Both the position numbers and the translations under genes were made by a program. The notes below the pieces were generated by a model that saw only the letters and a program-made list of their open reading frames with translations, was not told the DNA's origin and ran no database searches. Of a stretch of 64,000 nucleotides of DNA, positions 25,666-38,100 are shown piece by piece (the first letter of the stretch is position 1; every line of letters starts with the position of its first letter). The stretch comes from Melanocharis versteri (Eukaryota; Chordata; Aves; Passeriformes; Melanocharitidae): the NCBI GenBank assembly GCA_013397845.1, contig VZTG01007793.1, positions 877,615 through 941,614 of the forward strand, given 5' to 3'.

Positions 25666-26060
25666 AAGGACCTAATTAATAAACTTAATAAAATAAGAAG
25701 CATGTAAATGCAGGGTGTCAGAGCCTAAAATGAAAACGGAGACAAACATGTTGGTTTCTTGGAACCTTTGTAATTGTTTCATGTCAAAAGCGCCCAAGGC
25801 TAACCAGCTTTTAGTGGATTGATAAAGGACCAATGTGTCGGGTCTTATTTAGTGGAAGAACCCAATTAATTATTATACAGAATTAGATGCCATTTAGCAT
25901 TGCTTATATTACTGATGACTCGCTAATTTGGCTGGCTCTGATGTAATTACAATTAATTTACGTCCTTAATCCTAATGCTCTAACCTGGCTTTGATTTAAT
26001 CAGGCGATGTGGAGGTATCACAATCAAAGCAGCATTGAGGAGCTCACTGCTAAAAAGAGA
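25666..26060. promoter_or_regulatory. Candidate conserved enhancer rich in homeodomain and TCF/LEF motifs
   Basis: About 400 bp of non-repetitive sequence carry many AT-core homeodomain sites: AATTAATTATT at 25864-25874 and GTAATTACAATTAATTTA at 25943-25960. An inverted pair of TCF/LEF-type cores follows, CTTTGAT (25989-25995) and ATCAAAG (26023-26029), 27 bp apart. A CCAAT core (GGACCAATG) lies near 25829. No sustained open frame and no repeat match are visible. The texture is that of vertebrate conserved noncoding elements around developmental genes; conservation itself cannot be tested here. Confidence 0.4.
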
Positions 26061-29000
26061 TAATTACACCTTACAAAACATATCCTTCCTACCACTCACA
26101 TGTCTTGAAATACTGAATTAGAACAGTGAAAATTCTCAGTCAGAAAATGTCCAGTGGCAAAGTTCAGAGAAGACCTGAGGACACTGCCCAAAATTCTTTT
26201 CCTTCTCTTGGAATATGCAAGAACAGTTCTAGTTATTTAGCTGCAGTCTATAGATCTTCAGATAAGCCCAAAGAAAAGCAAATCTTCATGCCATGCCATC
26301 AAGACATGAGAGGTGATAGACAGTAAAGCTGAACTGCCTATAACATCTGGAAGAACATATCAGTGCAAATGAAAATAATAGCAACACAGAGCTCAGCTTC
26401 AGCTTGCCTTGATGAAAAGACAAAGCAAAAGAAAGTAACAATCCCTTTCTCCTGTGGATGCTGGTCTTTTGCACTCATTATGCTTCCCTAAATGTCAGCT
26501 CCGCTTGACCCTTCAACACTGTCACAGCTAAGAGATAGCTGTGCCCTCTATCTTATCCCAGGAAACACAGGATTTCTTTATAAGGAGTCCTAAAGGTGGG
26601 AAGAGGCAAACAGGTCTCTCTGAGCTATTCCTACAGCTGTTAAGAGAGGGCCATTGCTGTTGGTTTGTCCTCTGGTGCCAGGGAGAAAAGCAGTTTTGAG
26701 GAATCAGTCTTCAGGTGCTTTCTAAGAAACTAGACATAAGGCAAGCCTGGACCCACAGAATTTTGCTGTGGATTTTCTTACCTTGCTTCCTGTTTTCCCA
26801 TTGGGTTGTATATCTGTCCCCAGACCCTAACAATACAATTTGGCCTCTGCCTTATTTTCTCCTTCTAAACTTCTGTTTTGAATGGGTCTGAGAAATTTAA
26901 TTTCCTCACTGTTATATGTCTACAATGCTAAACTATTAATCTTTAGGTCATTAAGTTAATTTTATTATTCTTGAGGAAACATTTTAGATACCCATTCACT
27001 CTTTAGCATATAACTTAAATGGGCTCCACTATGAAAAGCTTCTTTGCTGTTGCTGAATTGAAAGGCACAAAAAGTCTCTCTCTGTTCCCTGTCTTGGAGG
27101 CCAGCCTGACAAAAAAGACATCAGCTGAAAAAAGACTGCCATAGTAGAATGCACACGGGGGCAATGCAAACCTGCTTATTCTTTTGCAAACAGCACATCT
27201 TCTTTAAGCCCAGAATAGCACATGTTAGTGAGGTTATCATAACACTGGAATTTGAGACAGTTCACAAGCTGGAATGCAACAAACTGTTCAGTGTAGGGAA
27301 TTTAATTTCAGTTACCCTGATTTTGTTGCTTTCCAGCCATCAAACTGCTCTTTTTTCTTATAACCTTGCTGCTGTGTAGTACTGTAGTACAGCTACAAAA
27401 CACTGAGCTTACCATTACTAATGGCAGCTGAAGGAACTGCCTTAACTTACTGTCTTGTGTTTTGTTAACTAAAAGCAGGACATTTTTATGACAAAGAGCA
27501 CTTTGTCACTTTTGCTTGCCTTCCACTTTTGCTTGCTTGCTATGATACCTTCTAACTATATGCATGAAAGATTAGCTTTACAAGACCCATATCTTCCCAT
27601 CTCTCCTTTTATGAGTTCATAGCAAACAAACTGTGCCCAGATGTAATGGGAAGAGAGCAGGACTCACCCCTCATTTCCTCTCCCCTTGTCTTATTCATAT
27701 AATTGTATTAAGGCTCCTGCACATTCAAGTCATCTCAGCTCAGTATAGCACTTAATCTTATCAAATATATGCTTAAGTCCTGCTAAAGTCACTGAGAGTT
27801 AAGTATACATTTGTATGCTTTGTTGTAAAGCAGACTGTCAGAGCCTGTGTGCTCTTCATGGACAGACTGGGTCCAAATTGTTGCAAGCACTTTCATTAGT
27901 CAGTCTTTAAGACAAGACTACTTTTATCTAGTTTTCAGATTTTTCACAGAGGAGAAAGAAGAGAGGGTAGTTTTGAGAAAGAAAGAGAGCTGTTCCTCCC
28001 CTGTGCATGCAAACATCTCCCCAACAGCTGACAGAACTGCAGATGTGTTGTTTTGAGATGCCTCCTCTCTCTACAGCAGGCATGCTCCAGAGGAGATAAT
28101 GGCTGCCATCCCACCGAGAGTGCTGTTATATGATCCTCTTTCAGTTATTTGAAATATGGACTTCACTCAGAGGATTCTAGGAATAGCTGCTCCAGCTGTT
28201 CTGGAGAGATAGAAAGCTGTCACAGGAGACATTGTTAGACTCTGCTAAAATCAGCGACTGCACTAAAGATCTCACATAAACTCCTTAATGGTTTGTACCA
28301 TTCAGTCAGGAGTCAAGGAGAAGTGAAATGTGGTCTGTGACTATAAGGCAGTTTGTATTCCATGCATCAAGGCTATGCTTGGATTTGGCAGACAGAATAG
28401 GAAAGATGCTAAACGGATCCTTTTATCAAGTGTCTGAGCAGTTACTTGATCTAAGAGGTTTGTATACCTGCAACCAGCAATGTAAATGTCTGAAACAAAT
28501 TACAAGGCAGCAGTAGTGTTACAGTGAAGGATGAAAGTGCACACAGAAAGGCAAACAAGCAAAGCATTACAACAGCCACTTAATGGCAAACACATTTATT
28601 AACATCAAGTGCGATGTTTGTAGGTTTTCCCTGCCACAACCAGCTGCAGATGCCAGCTACTTAAAAAGATGAAACAGTGCAGTGAATAAAATTGAGGGAT
28701 TTTTTTTTTTCAATGTAGCCTGCCTGCATTCTTGGCAGAGGAAGCAGGCTCCTAGCTCTGCCTTCGAAGGAACAAAAGGCATGCTGGCACACAGCGAGCA
28801 ACTAGATTTCACAAGGCCTCCTGGGAAGGCTGTACAGGAGCATGGCTCTGTGTCTGGCAGCTGCATCCTTGAATAAAAAGAGGAGGAGGAAAAGGGCAGG
28901 AAGGAAAGAGCACACAAGGTCTCCATACCACACATGAGAAGCTTTTACACACAATCAGACATCCTTGCCCCGAAGTATTCAATAAAAGGAGTGTTCAAGG

Positions 29001-32000
29001 TGAACCACTATACTTACTGCACACCACGGCAGCACATTTCACAGGCTACTGTTCTTTTATTAGAAACATTTCTCAAAGGTTTTATTGCTACTCATAGATT
29101 TGTAAGGGTTCAGTTTTTTTAAGCATAGGAAATACAGTGAAGTAGAAGAACTAAATAAAAAATTTAAAATTCTAGATACTTTATAAAGCAAAAATAACAT
29201 TCTTTCCTTCTACTTTTTACTTTTACTCAGGAGAAATATGTAGTCAAAATACCAGTGGGAAATGGTCCTATTGCAGTGGAGTAAATCAGCCCATTTTACT
29301 TTAAGGGATTGACTCAAAATAGGTATTTTATCATGCCACTGGTATGACATGGACAGAAAACAGCTACAAAAATTAATGCATGACTCAGTGGAAATTCAGA
29401 CAGAGATAGAGATACTCATATTAATACTGGATTATGTCTGAGATGTAAGAGTGTGAGGTAAACCCGCCATATTTATGATACTGATTCTCATCAAGACCTT
29501 AATCTGGGTAAATAAGGTACAAGTAAGAGATTGCTCACTTCAGAACCTTAAAAACATTATGAAGTTCAATGTAGTTGGACACTTTTCTTAAAAGGCAGAG
29601 TCAAGGTTCTTCTGTGTTTCAAAGTCCTAGAAAACTTCTAGACAAACTAGAAAAAGAGGAGGGCAAAATTAGGACAACCACGATAATACTGGTGTCTCAG
29701 CACATTTCCAGGATTGGTCTTTTCATTTAACTCCAGTGTATTTAGACTCATGCAGAGAATTAAATTAATCATTATGCAATGGAAATCAGGACAGATTTCC
29801 TTAAGGGCATATTGACATTTTATCTCTCTTGTTCATTGACACAGATGTAAACAGGAGCTGCAACAGAGAGAGAATCTCTTCTCTTGCCTATTCCACATTC
29901 GTAAATCAAAGTAGGGCTTAGCCTGATACTCCTGTTCTTCCAGCAGGAAAGAATGAGGGAGGGCATGCACTCCCTGAAAATAAACTTCTGGCAGTGAAGC
30001 CAAAGAAAAAGAAGTATTCAGTTCTTTAAGCAAGATGATGATCCTAATAAAAACAAACATCTGGTTATCTGAAACCACTGTCAGAGAAAGTGTTTTTTTT
30101 AACTATTAGCTGTACCTGGTGGATCAGATTAATTCTTCTTCCTACTCTGAATATTTTTTTTAATCATAAAAATAATTCTACTGACTGCAGAAGGATTCCT
30201 AGCCTAAGGAAGATTGTTGTGGTTGTAAATTTTAGGTAATACAGCCTTTAAAGAAAAAACACTAAGCAAACAAAAAACCAAAACCCCCACAACCCAACCC
30301 AACCCAACCTTCATCATGACGTGTTACTTCCATGCTAAATTCTTGCTAATTAGGAAGTGTTTTCTGTGTCAAACAGAAGTTGCTCCTATTCAAGTTCAAT
30401 ATTGCAAATGTTGCTGGGAGTTTATGATAATTATGTACTTCAAACAAAACCACAACGGTCACCTCATTTCTTTGTTGGCCGATCACCTTGGGTTAGTAGT
30501 TTAAGTAGCTTACTCTCAGCAGAATCAAATAATCCTATCTGGTCAGCCACTTTACATCTTAGTAGTGTTTCCTTATTCATCTTCAGCCCAGTTGATTTGA
30601 ATAGCAGGGAACTTGATTCTCTCAACCTCTCTTAATATTGTTTCTCTGAGTCTGCATGCAGTATCTTATTGTAGCACCTTACTCCAGCTTCTGCGTCACT
30701 AGGGGTCCACTCTTTTGTCCCTCTTGGCAAGCCATGCACAACACACTCTACAGCTCTGGAGCCGGGCTCGCTCTCACAGACAAACTGAACAACCACCTTT
30801 TATAACAGACATAGGATCCATAGCAATTGGCATATTTATTTCTAATCAACTTTTAAAATGGCATCATTCAGCTGTGCTTAACTACATTACTTAATTTTCA
30901 GTCTGTTTTGCTATCGATTTCTAATATACTCTACAGATATAGGACATCGCTCAATACTGCATTTTCTTTACCTAACACATTTATCTGCCAGCCAAAAACT
31001 GGGAAAATTAGTAAATATGTTTGTAAACTTAAGATTACAGCTCCCTTATAAATTAGTTGATAAGGCTATTTACCAACAAGACGCAGAATTATGCACATGG
31101 CATCTTTCAAAAAATCTCTGAAATAAAAATTAACATAAGGTACTGGAAAAATTAACTTTGGTTTAAACAAAGAAAAAGAGGGAACCAACTAACAGCTTCT
31201 TCCTTAAGACAGACCCTAGTTCTATGTCCAAATTCCTTCTTTTCTATACAGATCAGAGGCTTTCCAGGGTTCATTGTTTTCTGTGAAGAATGTTAATTCT
31301 TGATGACTTGTGAACAAAAATAAAGGAAGAAATATCTGGAAGACTGAGAAAATGGCAAATATTAAATTTCCACTTAATTATTAGTTATGGGATGGAAAGA
31401 ACTATGGATTTCTCCAGTGAGGAAAGAAGAAACCGGAAAGAACACACAATGCTTTTAGATATTTATCAGTTGAAACCCTGATAAAAGCATGAGAAGAGGT
31501 TCCTGTGAAAAGTTTTCTTTAGAAAGTTCTGAGCCTACTCTTTCCAAGGTATGTTTGAAGTGGACCTCACAAGTGGTACACAGGGTTTTCAGCTCCATCA
31601 ATTCCCAATATCTGATATTAAGTAGTTACATGGGAACCTCATTTTACACCGAAATCTGAGCACATTTCTATCTCTCTTTGCAAGGAGAGACATCAAGAAT
31701 GTGGCTTGCCTATTCAAACTTGAGAGCTCAAATAGAAAAATCAAATTAAAAAACCCCACATAACAGTCTTATAAGGATACTCCATAAAATTTACACAAAT
31801 TTTGGTACACAGGATTCTTCATATTTGAAAGCCTGGTTTTCTCAAAATTGAACTGTTCTAAGTGAATTCTAGAAGAATAATTTCCTTACTTATATTGCAA
31901 CAGTAATCAGTGCTACTTGCTTTAAAACAAAATTATTATTTTCCAAAAAGAAGCTTAGTTCAGTGAATTTAAACTGTTTGTCAAATCATTGCCCACAAGT

Positions 32001-33941
32001 CATTGAGAATTTGAGGACTGGTAAAAAAAGCCCCTACACATTTGGTAGAAAATATGCATGTTCATACCATAAATATTTAAACAGTCGATTAGCGTGTGCA
32101 TTCTACCCACTCTGACTGTAGTGTTTAGTGCATGATTTCCATATTCCTACTTTAGACAGGTAGAAAGTCTTAATCTGAACAAAAATAGAGATTCCAAATC
32201 AGAACAGGCCGTTATCAAATTCTACATTTCATCAAAATTAATATAAACACCCCTTGGTTAAGAAAAATGTGATATGACATATTAACCTCTTCAAAGAAAG
32301 ACGCAACACAAATTTCATAGGAACTGCTTGTTCAAATCACTGGAAAGAAGAGCTGAGCAAACAAAACCCTTGCCTATAGGGATGAAGCTGTAGTTAAATA
32401 TGTTTGGTTTAGAATCCACTTCTGTGCGAACTTCAACCAAGTTTCTTCAGTTTAAAGAGAATGACAGCTGTGAATGAAGTTAACAATATTTTCAGAAAAG
32501 ATGAAATTTGAAAGAGCCAATGTGGAAACTTGCTCTTATGAAAAACTATATTCAATCAGGGGATTGTGTGTGCAGTCAATACAATTCAAATTGCAAATAT
32601 AAACAATGAATAGCAAGCACTCAAAGGACCACTGACAGAAAACACATTGTCAGCAGTTCACTGCCTGAAATATCTTAACAACAAACATTTGCTGAGTAAT
32701 TGCAATCAACAAATTTGTTGAAACATATCCAGTTGACAGACAATTTATCAACAGGAAAAAAAAAAGATAAACATGTGAGAAATCTTTGTAGTTCTTTCGT
32801 TAAGATTTGTGGCCCAACGCCACAAATTTGGAATTCGGAGAATTACCACTGGCTCTCATGCCTCTGCAGTGATAACACTGCTTCGAATGCTATTTATAAC
32901 ATAGTTACGAGTTACACCCATACAGGTAAATAGCCTGAGTCTTCAGATAGGACATTGTATTCTAAGATTAAATGCTTGCTTTATTTGTTTATTCTCAAAC
33001 TGTGTATGTCCTTTAAAAAGAGTAATTGGGTCAGGACAAACACTGGAGAGGGAGACTGCTTTTTTCCTGGAAAACAACAGTGTGCTCAAGCCTGGAAAGC
33101 CAAAACAGCCTATGAGAGGTGGCACAGAAGAAAGAACAGGATCATTACAGAGCACAAGGATCCTGATGCTCACACGCAGAAGCAGAGAGTTTGCTGGAAG
33201 TCCCAAGGAGCAGACAGTGATGCATCAGAGGACAGCAGTTTCCAGGGGTAATTGGAATGCACTGCCTTTCAGAAAGCCACCATGGTGTATCTACAGAAGC
33301 ATTTTAATAGCTCAAAAGTGCACTTTTTAAAAGCAAATTTCCCAGTTTTCACACTTACTATGCCTTTATTCACATCACAAAGCTCTTCTGGAACAAGAAA
33401 TCTGGATTCCTTTTAGGTGAAATTAATCTGAAAATAGTTTTATGGGAGCAAACCTAGTGTCCTCTGGGCACATCTAATCTAGTGGTCATTCAGTCTTGAA
33501 ATATATATGGCTGGATGCCACTGTCTTACCATCAAATACTTCACTCTACAAAACACTCCTATTGCTGTACAGTACCTGTTAACATGGATATAGTTTGAGG
33601 TGATGGAAACCAAGCCAGGAAGTAAAGTTACATATACACACTCTTGATGAGATTGATTTATAAACCCTGTACTCTGTCTCACATGTCCATTTTAAGGTTT
33701 TATTGGTGTTAAGTATCCCCTTTTAAATTATAGTACAATTTGGGCTTTTTGAATTTACAAGCCTTTTGATCTATTTCGTGTTCTGACAAAACAAAAATGT
33801 ACAGGCAGATCTGTTTCAAGGTCTACTTGACCACCACTTGGTTATCTGAATGTCATTCTCTGAATGCACTTGCAATTTGGAAAGCAATTGCGACTGGAAA
33901 CAATGTCCCACACAAACATTAGTAACAATAATGTTAATATC
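26061..33941. other. Long unique stretch, no gene seen
   Basis: Nearly 8 kb with no recognised gene, RNA or interspersed repeat. Open frames stay under about 100 codons, have no domain content and often overlap on both strands. Low-complexity T runs occur at 28701-28711. Nothing further can be supported. Confidence 0.5.
30291..30309. repeat. Short (AACCC)n repeat
   Basis: Three to four AACCC units. It is not the vertebrate telomere unit (CCCTAA) and is too short to read as more than a local microsatellite. Confidence 0.7.
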
Positions 33942-35193
33942 TCCTACTGACTGGAGAAGGAGAAACGTAACTCCCCATATGTAAAAAGGCAAATAAGCAA
34001 GACCCAGGGAACTACAGGCCAGGCAGTCTCCCCTCAGTGCCTGGAAAAATCATGATGCATGTCATAGTTTCCACCTGGAAACTGTGCTAAGGCACATGTT
34101 AAGTAAGGAGGTCATTGATGAAAGTCAGCATGGCTTCACAAAGAGCAAATTGTGCCTGACAAATTCTGTGGCCTTTTATGAGTGCATTACAGTCGTGGTG
34201 GATGATAGAAGAGTTATTGATATGTACCTGGACTTGTGCAAGGTATTTGACAGTACACTGCATGACATCCTTGTCTCTACATTGGAGAGACACAGATTTA
34301 AAGGATGGGCTACTCCAGAGATAAGGAATGGCTGGATGGTCACACTCAGAGGGAGAAAGCTTGAGTACAACACCAGGCTGAATGGTGCAGTTAGCACACC
34401 TGAGGGATGGGGTACCTTCCAGAGGGACCCTGGCTGAAGAAGCGGGCCCATGCAAACCTCATGAAGTTCAATGAGACCAAGCACAAGATCCTGCACCTGG
34501 GTTGGAGCAATCCTGAGCACAGGCTGGGCAGTGGGAGAAGCCCTGCTGAGGAGGACTTGGAGTACTGGTGGATGAGAGGCTGGAGATGACCTGGCAGTTT
34601 TCACTTGCAGCCCAGAAAGCCAATCGTATCCTGGGCTGCACCAAAAGCCATGCACCCAGCAGGACGAGGGAGAGGATTTCCCCCAACTACTCCACTCTCA
34701 CCAGACCCCACCTGGAGCATTGCATCAGCTCCGGGGTTCCCAACATAAGAAGCACACGGACCTGTTGGAGTGAGTCCAGAGGAGGTCACAAAGATGACGA
34801 CAGGGTTGTAGCATCTCTCCTATGAAGACAGACTGAGAGAGTTTAGGCTACTCAGATCTGGAAAGAGAAGATTTCAGGAAGATCTTATAGCAGCCTTCTA
34901 GTATTAAAGTGAGCTTACAGGAAGGCTGAAAAGGAACTTTTGACAAGGCCATGTAGTGACAGGACAAGGGGGGTATGCCTTTAAACTGGCAGAGGGCACG
35001 TTTAGCTTAGATATTGGGAAGAAGATCTTCACCATGAGGGTGATGAGGCACTGGAACAGGTTGCCTGGGGAAGTTGCAGCTGCCTCATCACTGGAAGTGT
35101 TCAAGGGCAGGTTGGAAGATGGCCCTGCCCATAGCAGGAGGGTTGAAATTAGATGACTGTGAAGGTCCATTGTGACCCAAACCATTCCGTGAT
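33942..35193 (+). mobile_element. CR1 LINE copy, longest in the window, internally deleted
   Basis: The copy starts inside ORF2: the first 90 bp encode DWRRRNVTPIYKKG-like text and DPGNYRPGSL, the conserved CR1 block upstream of the polymerase fingers. A frame at 34084-34437 gives SQHGFTKSKLCLTN and YLDLCKVFDSTLHDIL, RT motif A with its first catalytic aspartate kept. At about 34435 the copy jumps to HANLMKFNETKHKILHLG, so the VPQGS and FADD catalytic segments are lost. It then continues through the C-terminal domain: ERLEMTWQFSLAAQKANRIL at 34570s, RPHLEHCI at 34710s, and MRVMRHWNRLPGEV at about 35030-35070. The 3' end is near ACCATTCCGTGAT at 35181-35193. Several stops and shifts make it inactive. 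Minus-strand frames over this region are shadows. Confidence 0.93.
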
Positions 35194-38100
35194 AATTGCT
35201 ATTCGAGCAGCATTCTAGCTCTTTTGTCATGCCGAGGCTGGTGTTTGTGCTTGCACCTATCTATTTGCAGACATAGTTCTGGTCATATGCATACAACAGT
35301 AGGTGACAAGCAGGCTTATTCGGTCCATCATTTCTAAGGTATTCCCAGCATTTAAGCCATGCAGAGTAAGCTGCGTGCCACAGGGAAATAATAAAAGGGG
35401 ATTAAAATCTTTCTTACATATTAATGCATAAACTAAATTCCCATCGACTAAATTCATTGCTGTACCCAGAAGTGGTATTTTTTTACTTCCAAAATGGAGA
35501 ATATTTATGGAGAAGAGAATAGGTATGCTTGGGAACAAGAAATGAGTATAAATAAAACTTAAGAAATCAGAGAAGACTTGGCATAAATAAGCCAATTACA
35601 TAGGCTCTTGAACTGAAATCTTTAATAATGCATAAAGTAAAACACAGACATGCAGTAGAGCTAATGCTTGCAAATGAGCAGGTCTATGATGCGGAAACAT
35701 TTTCCAAAAGCGAGGCTAACATAAAGAATACAGTATCTGAAAAGATCTCTCCAGACCCCACCCCAAACCAAATCATGAACTGAAAAAAATAATTTAATAA
35801 AAGTATATAAAGAAAAAAGTCTATTCATATTGCATTTAGAAAAATTTCAACTGAAAAGAAGCTGAAACCTAGTGACGACCAATATATCATAATGAACCTT
35901 CTGTAAATAAATTATCATGTTTCCTCATAGACCCCTTTGTCAACTCAAGATCTTTGCAGCCCATTCTCTCTATAGTAATCCAGCTAATTTCATTCAGTCA
36001 CAAGGCATGCACATGGTTAGTTCAGCTCACAAGGGTTCCTGGGAACTGCTCTACTGTTCCACATTTCCTGCTAAATCTGAATTGCCATAAGATGCTGGAA
36101 CAAAAGCCCTGAGCACTAAAAAACCCTCTACAATTGCAGCAAAGCAGAAATGGTGTAAATTCCTTCATACTAATACAGAAATGTATTTGAGTAGAAGACT
36201 GCAATTAGATGGCAGAGGGCAGCTAGAACCCTCTCAATTCTACCCTAGTGCTCCTCCTACGGCTACAGAGAGGTACACAGATTCAGTGCGGATTGCACGC
36301 AGACAGGCACGGAGATGCTGCAAGGACACATCCTCAATCCTTGGTGGCTGCTTTGCACAGAACAGGGCAAGGAGACCTCCTCACACACTGGTACCCTCCT
36401 AAACTCACCAAGGTGTCACAGGCTTCCAGAGAACTCTGACTCACAGCATACAACACAGGAACTGAACTATGTCACCGTTTCTGGTGAGTCAGTAAATAAG
36501 TTTTCCTCTTGTTTCATATTGCTTAGCTTTTACAGTGACATAAATACTGGAAGAAAGATGCAAGAGAATGTTGATAGCCTTTGTATGGTGACAGTCCTGT
36601 GACCATCTTCTCTGGCCATTAGCAAATGGCTGAACTTATTGGTGATAGTAAAAATTTATTAGACAGAATTTCCTGCCTCACAAAATGTTTTAAAACTAAA
36701 TTTACATTTATAACATATACCATAAAAGAGTATTTTTAAAATACTACTTAATATGTTTGGGCATAAAATTCAGTTCTGTCAGACCCAAAATCCCATTCAA
36801 ACACTTCGACTTTTTTTCCCCACATAATATGTTATGTTTGATAAAAAATAACCTTGGATCTGTTGAAATGAGTATTTGATTAATTTCAAGATACTTAACA
36901 ATGGTTTCAAGTATTCCAAAATTTTGAAACACTTCAGAAAATTTCTCCAACCTTTTAGAATGAAAATTTGATCTCGACTCACATTTCTTCTTTTTTTTCC
37001 ATATGAAACAGTATTAGGCTAGAAAATATGCCAAGCTTTAAGCAAAACATTATATATTCTATTACATCAAGGGGTAATTATTTTGTGACTAGTTTCATAT
37101 CTCACTTCAGGCCACACATGCAAAAGCTGTCCCCATTTTACATATTTTACCTTTTGCTTTATTCATGAATAAGGAAGTGGAATATTATAGGATCTGACCT
37201 GTTGGTCAAACTTCCAATAGCAATTGCAAGCAATTACGGCAGGGTGAAATGTCACTGTGCACTGAAAAAAACCCCTTGTTACTCCATCTACAGATTGGGC
37301 AGAAATCATCTGTCTTATAATGTAGTCTGAAAGAATTCCCCCTTAATCAAGAAAAAAAACAGTAAAAAAATGGAATTCTTCTCTCTACACAAGATTTTCA
37401 CTGTTTGATGAATATTCAAAAAATTATATTATGCTTCTTAGGTGTATTTACATTCCATAATTTTTGTCACATGAATCATTTTAACCTGATGCTTGCATGC
37501 CAAAAACACAGAACAGATTATTATTTTAAAATGTGTACCATACCGCTTATTTAATGATATAAACACTGGTAAAATTTTGGCTAATCTGAAAAAAATCATT
37601 GATGCTGTCTGACACAACACCAGTTTCAATCTGCAAGTTTTACAAAAATTCAGCCAAAAACTGGGCTGCAAAGGTAATTACATATTACCAGCTATGAAGT
37701 CATGCACAGATTTTTCAAGTTTATTTTAATCTTTACACTATAAACCACAGGAATGTAAAAATTAACTGTCTTTATTTTTTAATAATTGAATATTATCTAA
37801 TAATTATCAATTATTTGTTTCCATTTGTAATAAAATCAGTTTACTGGTTTCCTTACAAATATAAATAATAAGAAATGTAAAATAGTCTATAGTGATATAA
37901 AATAATAAATGTATCTTCAGGGATCCACTAATCCCTCCAGCAAAATTAATTAGCCAATAACTGCAATTAAATTAAATCAAATACCAGCACCGTAAAACTA
38001 ATCAGCCCATAGAAAATAACTCAAACAGCCAGCTACCTGTAAGGTCCATCCCCTAGGATGCATCCTGCAGGCTTTTTCCACAGACTAATGCATGACCAGA

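Noticed and set aside
30291..30309. Interstitial telomere repeat
   Set aside because: Unit is AACCC, not CCCTAA, and only three to four copies are present.
34099..34686. Minus-strand open frames of 118 and 159 codons
   Set aside because: Antisense shadows of the plus-strand CR1 copy, whose RT and C-terminal motifs read clearly on the plus strand.
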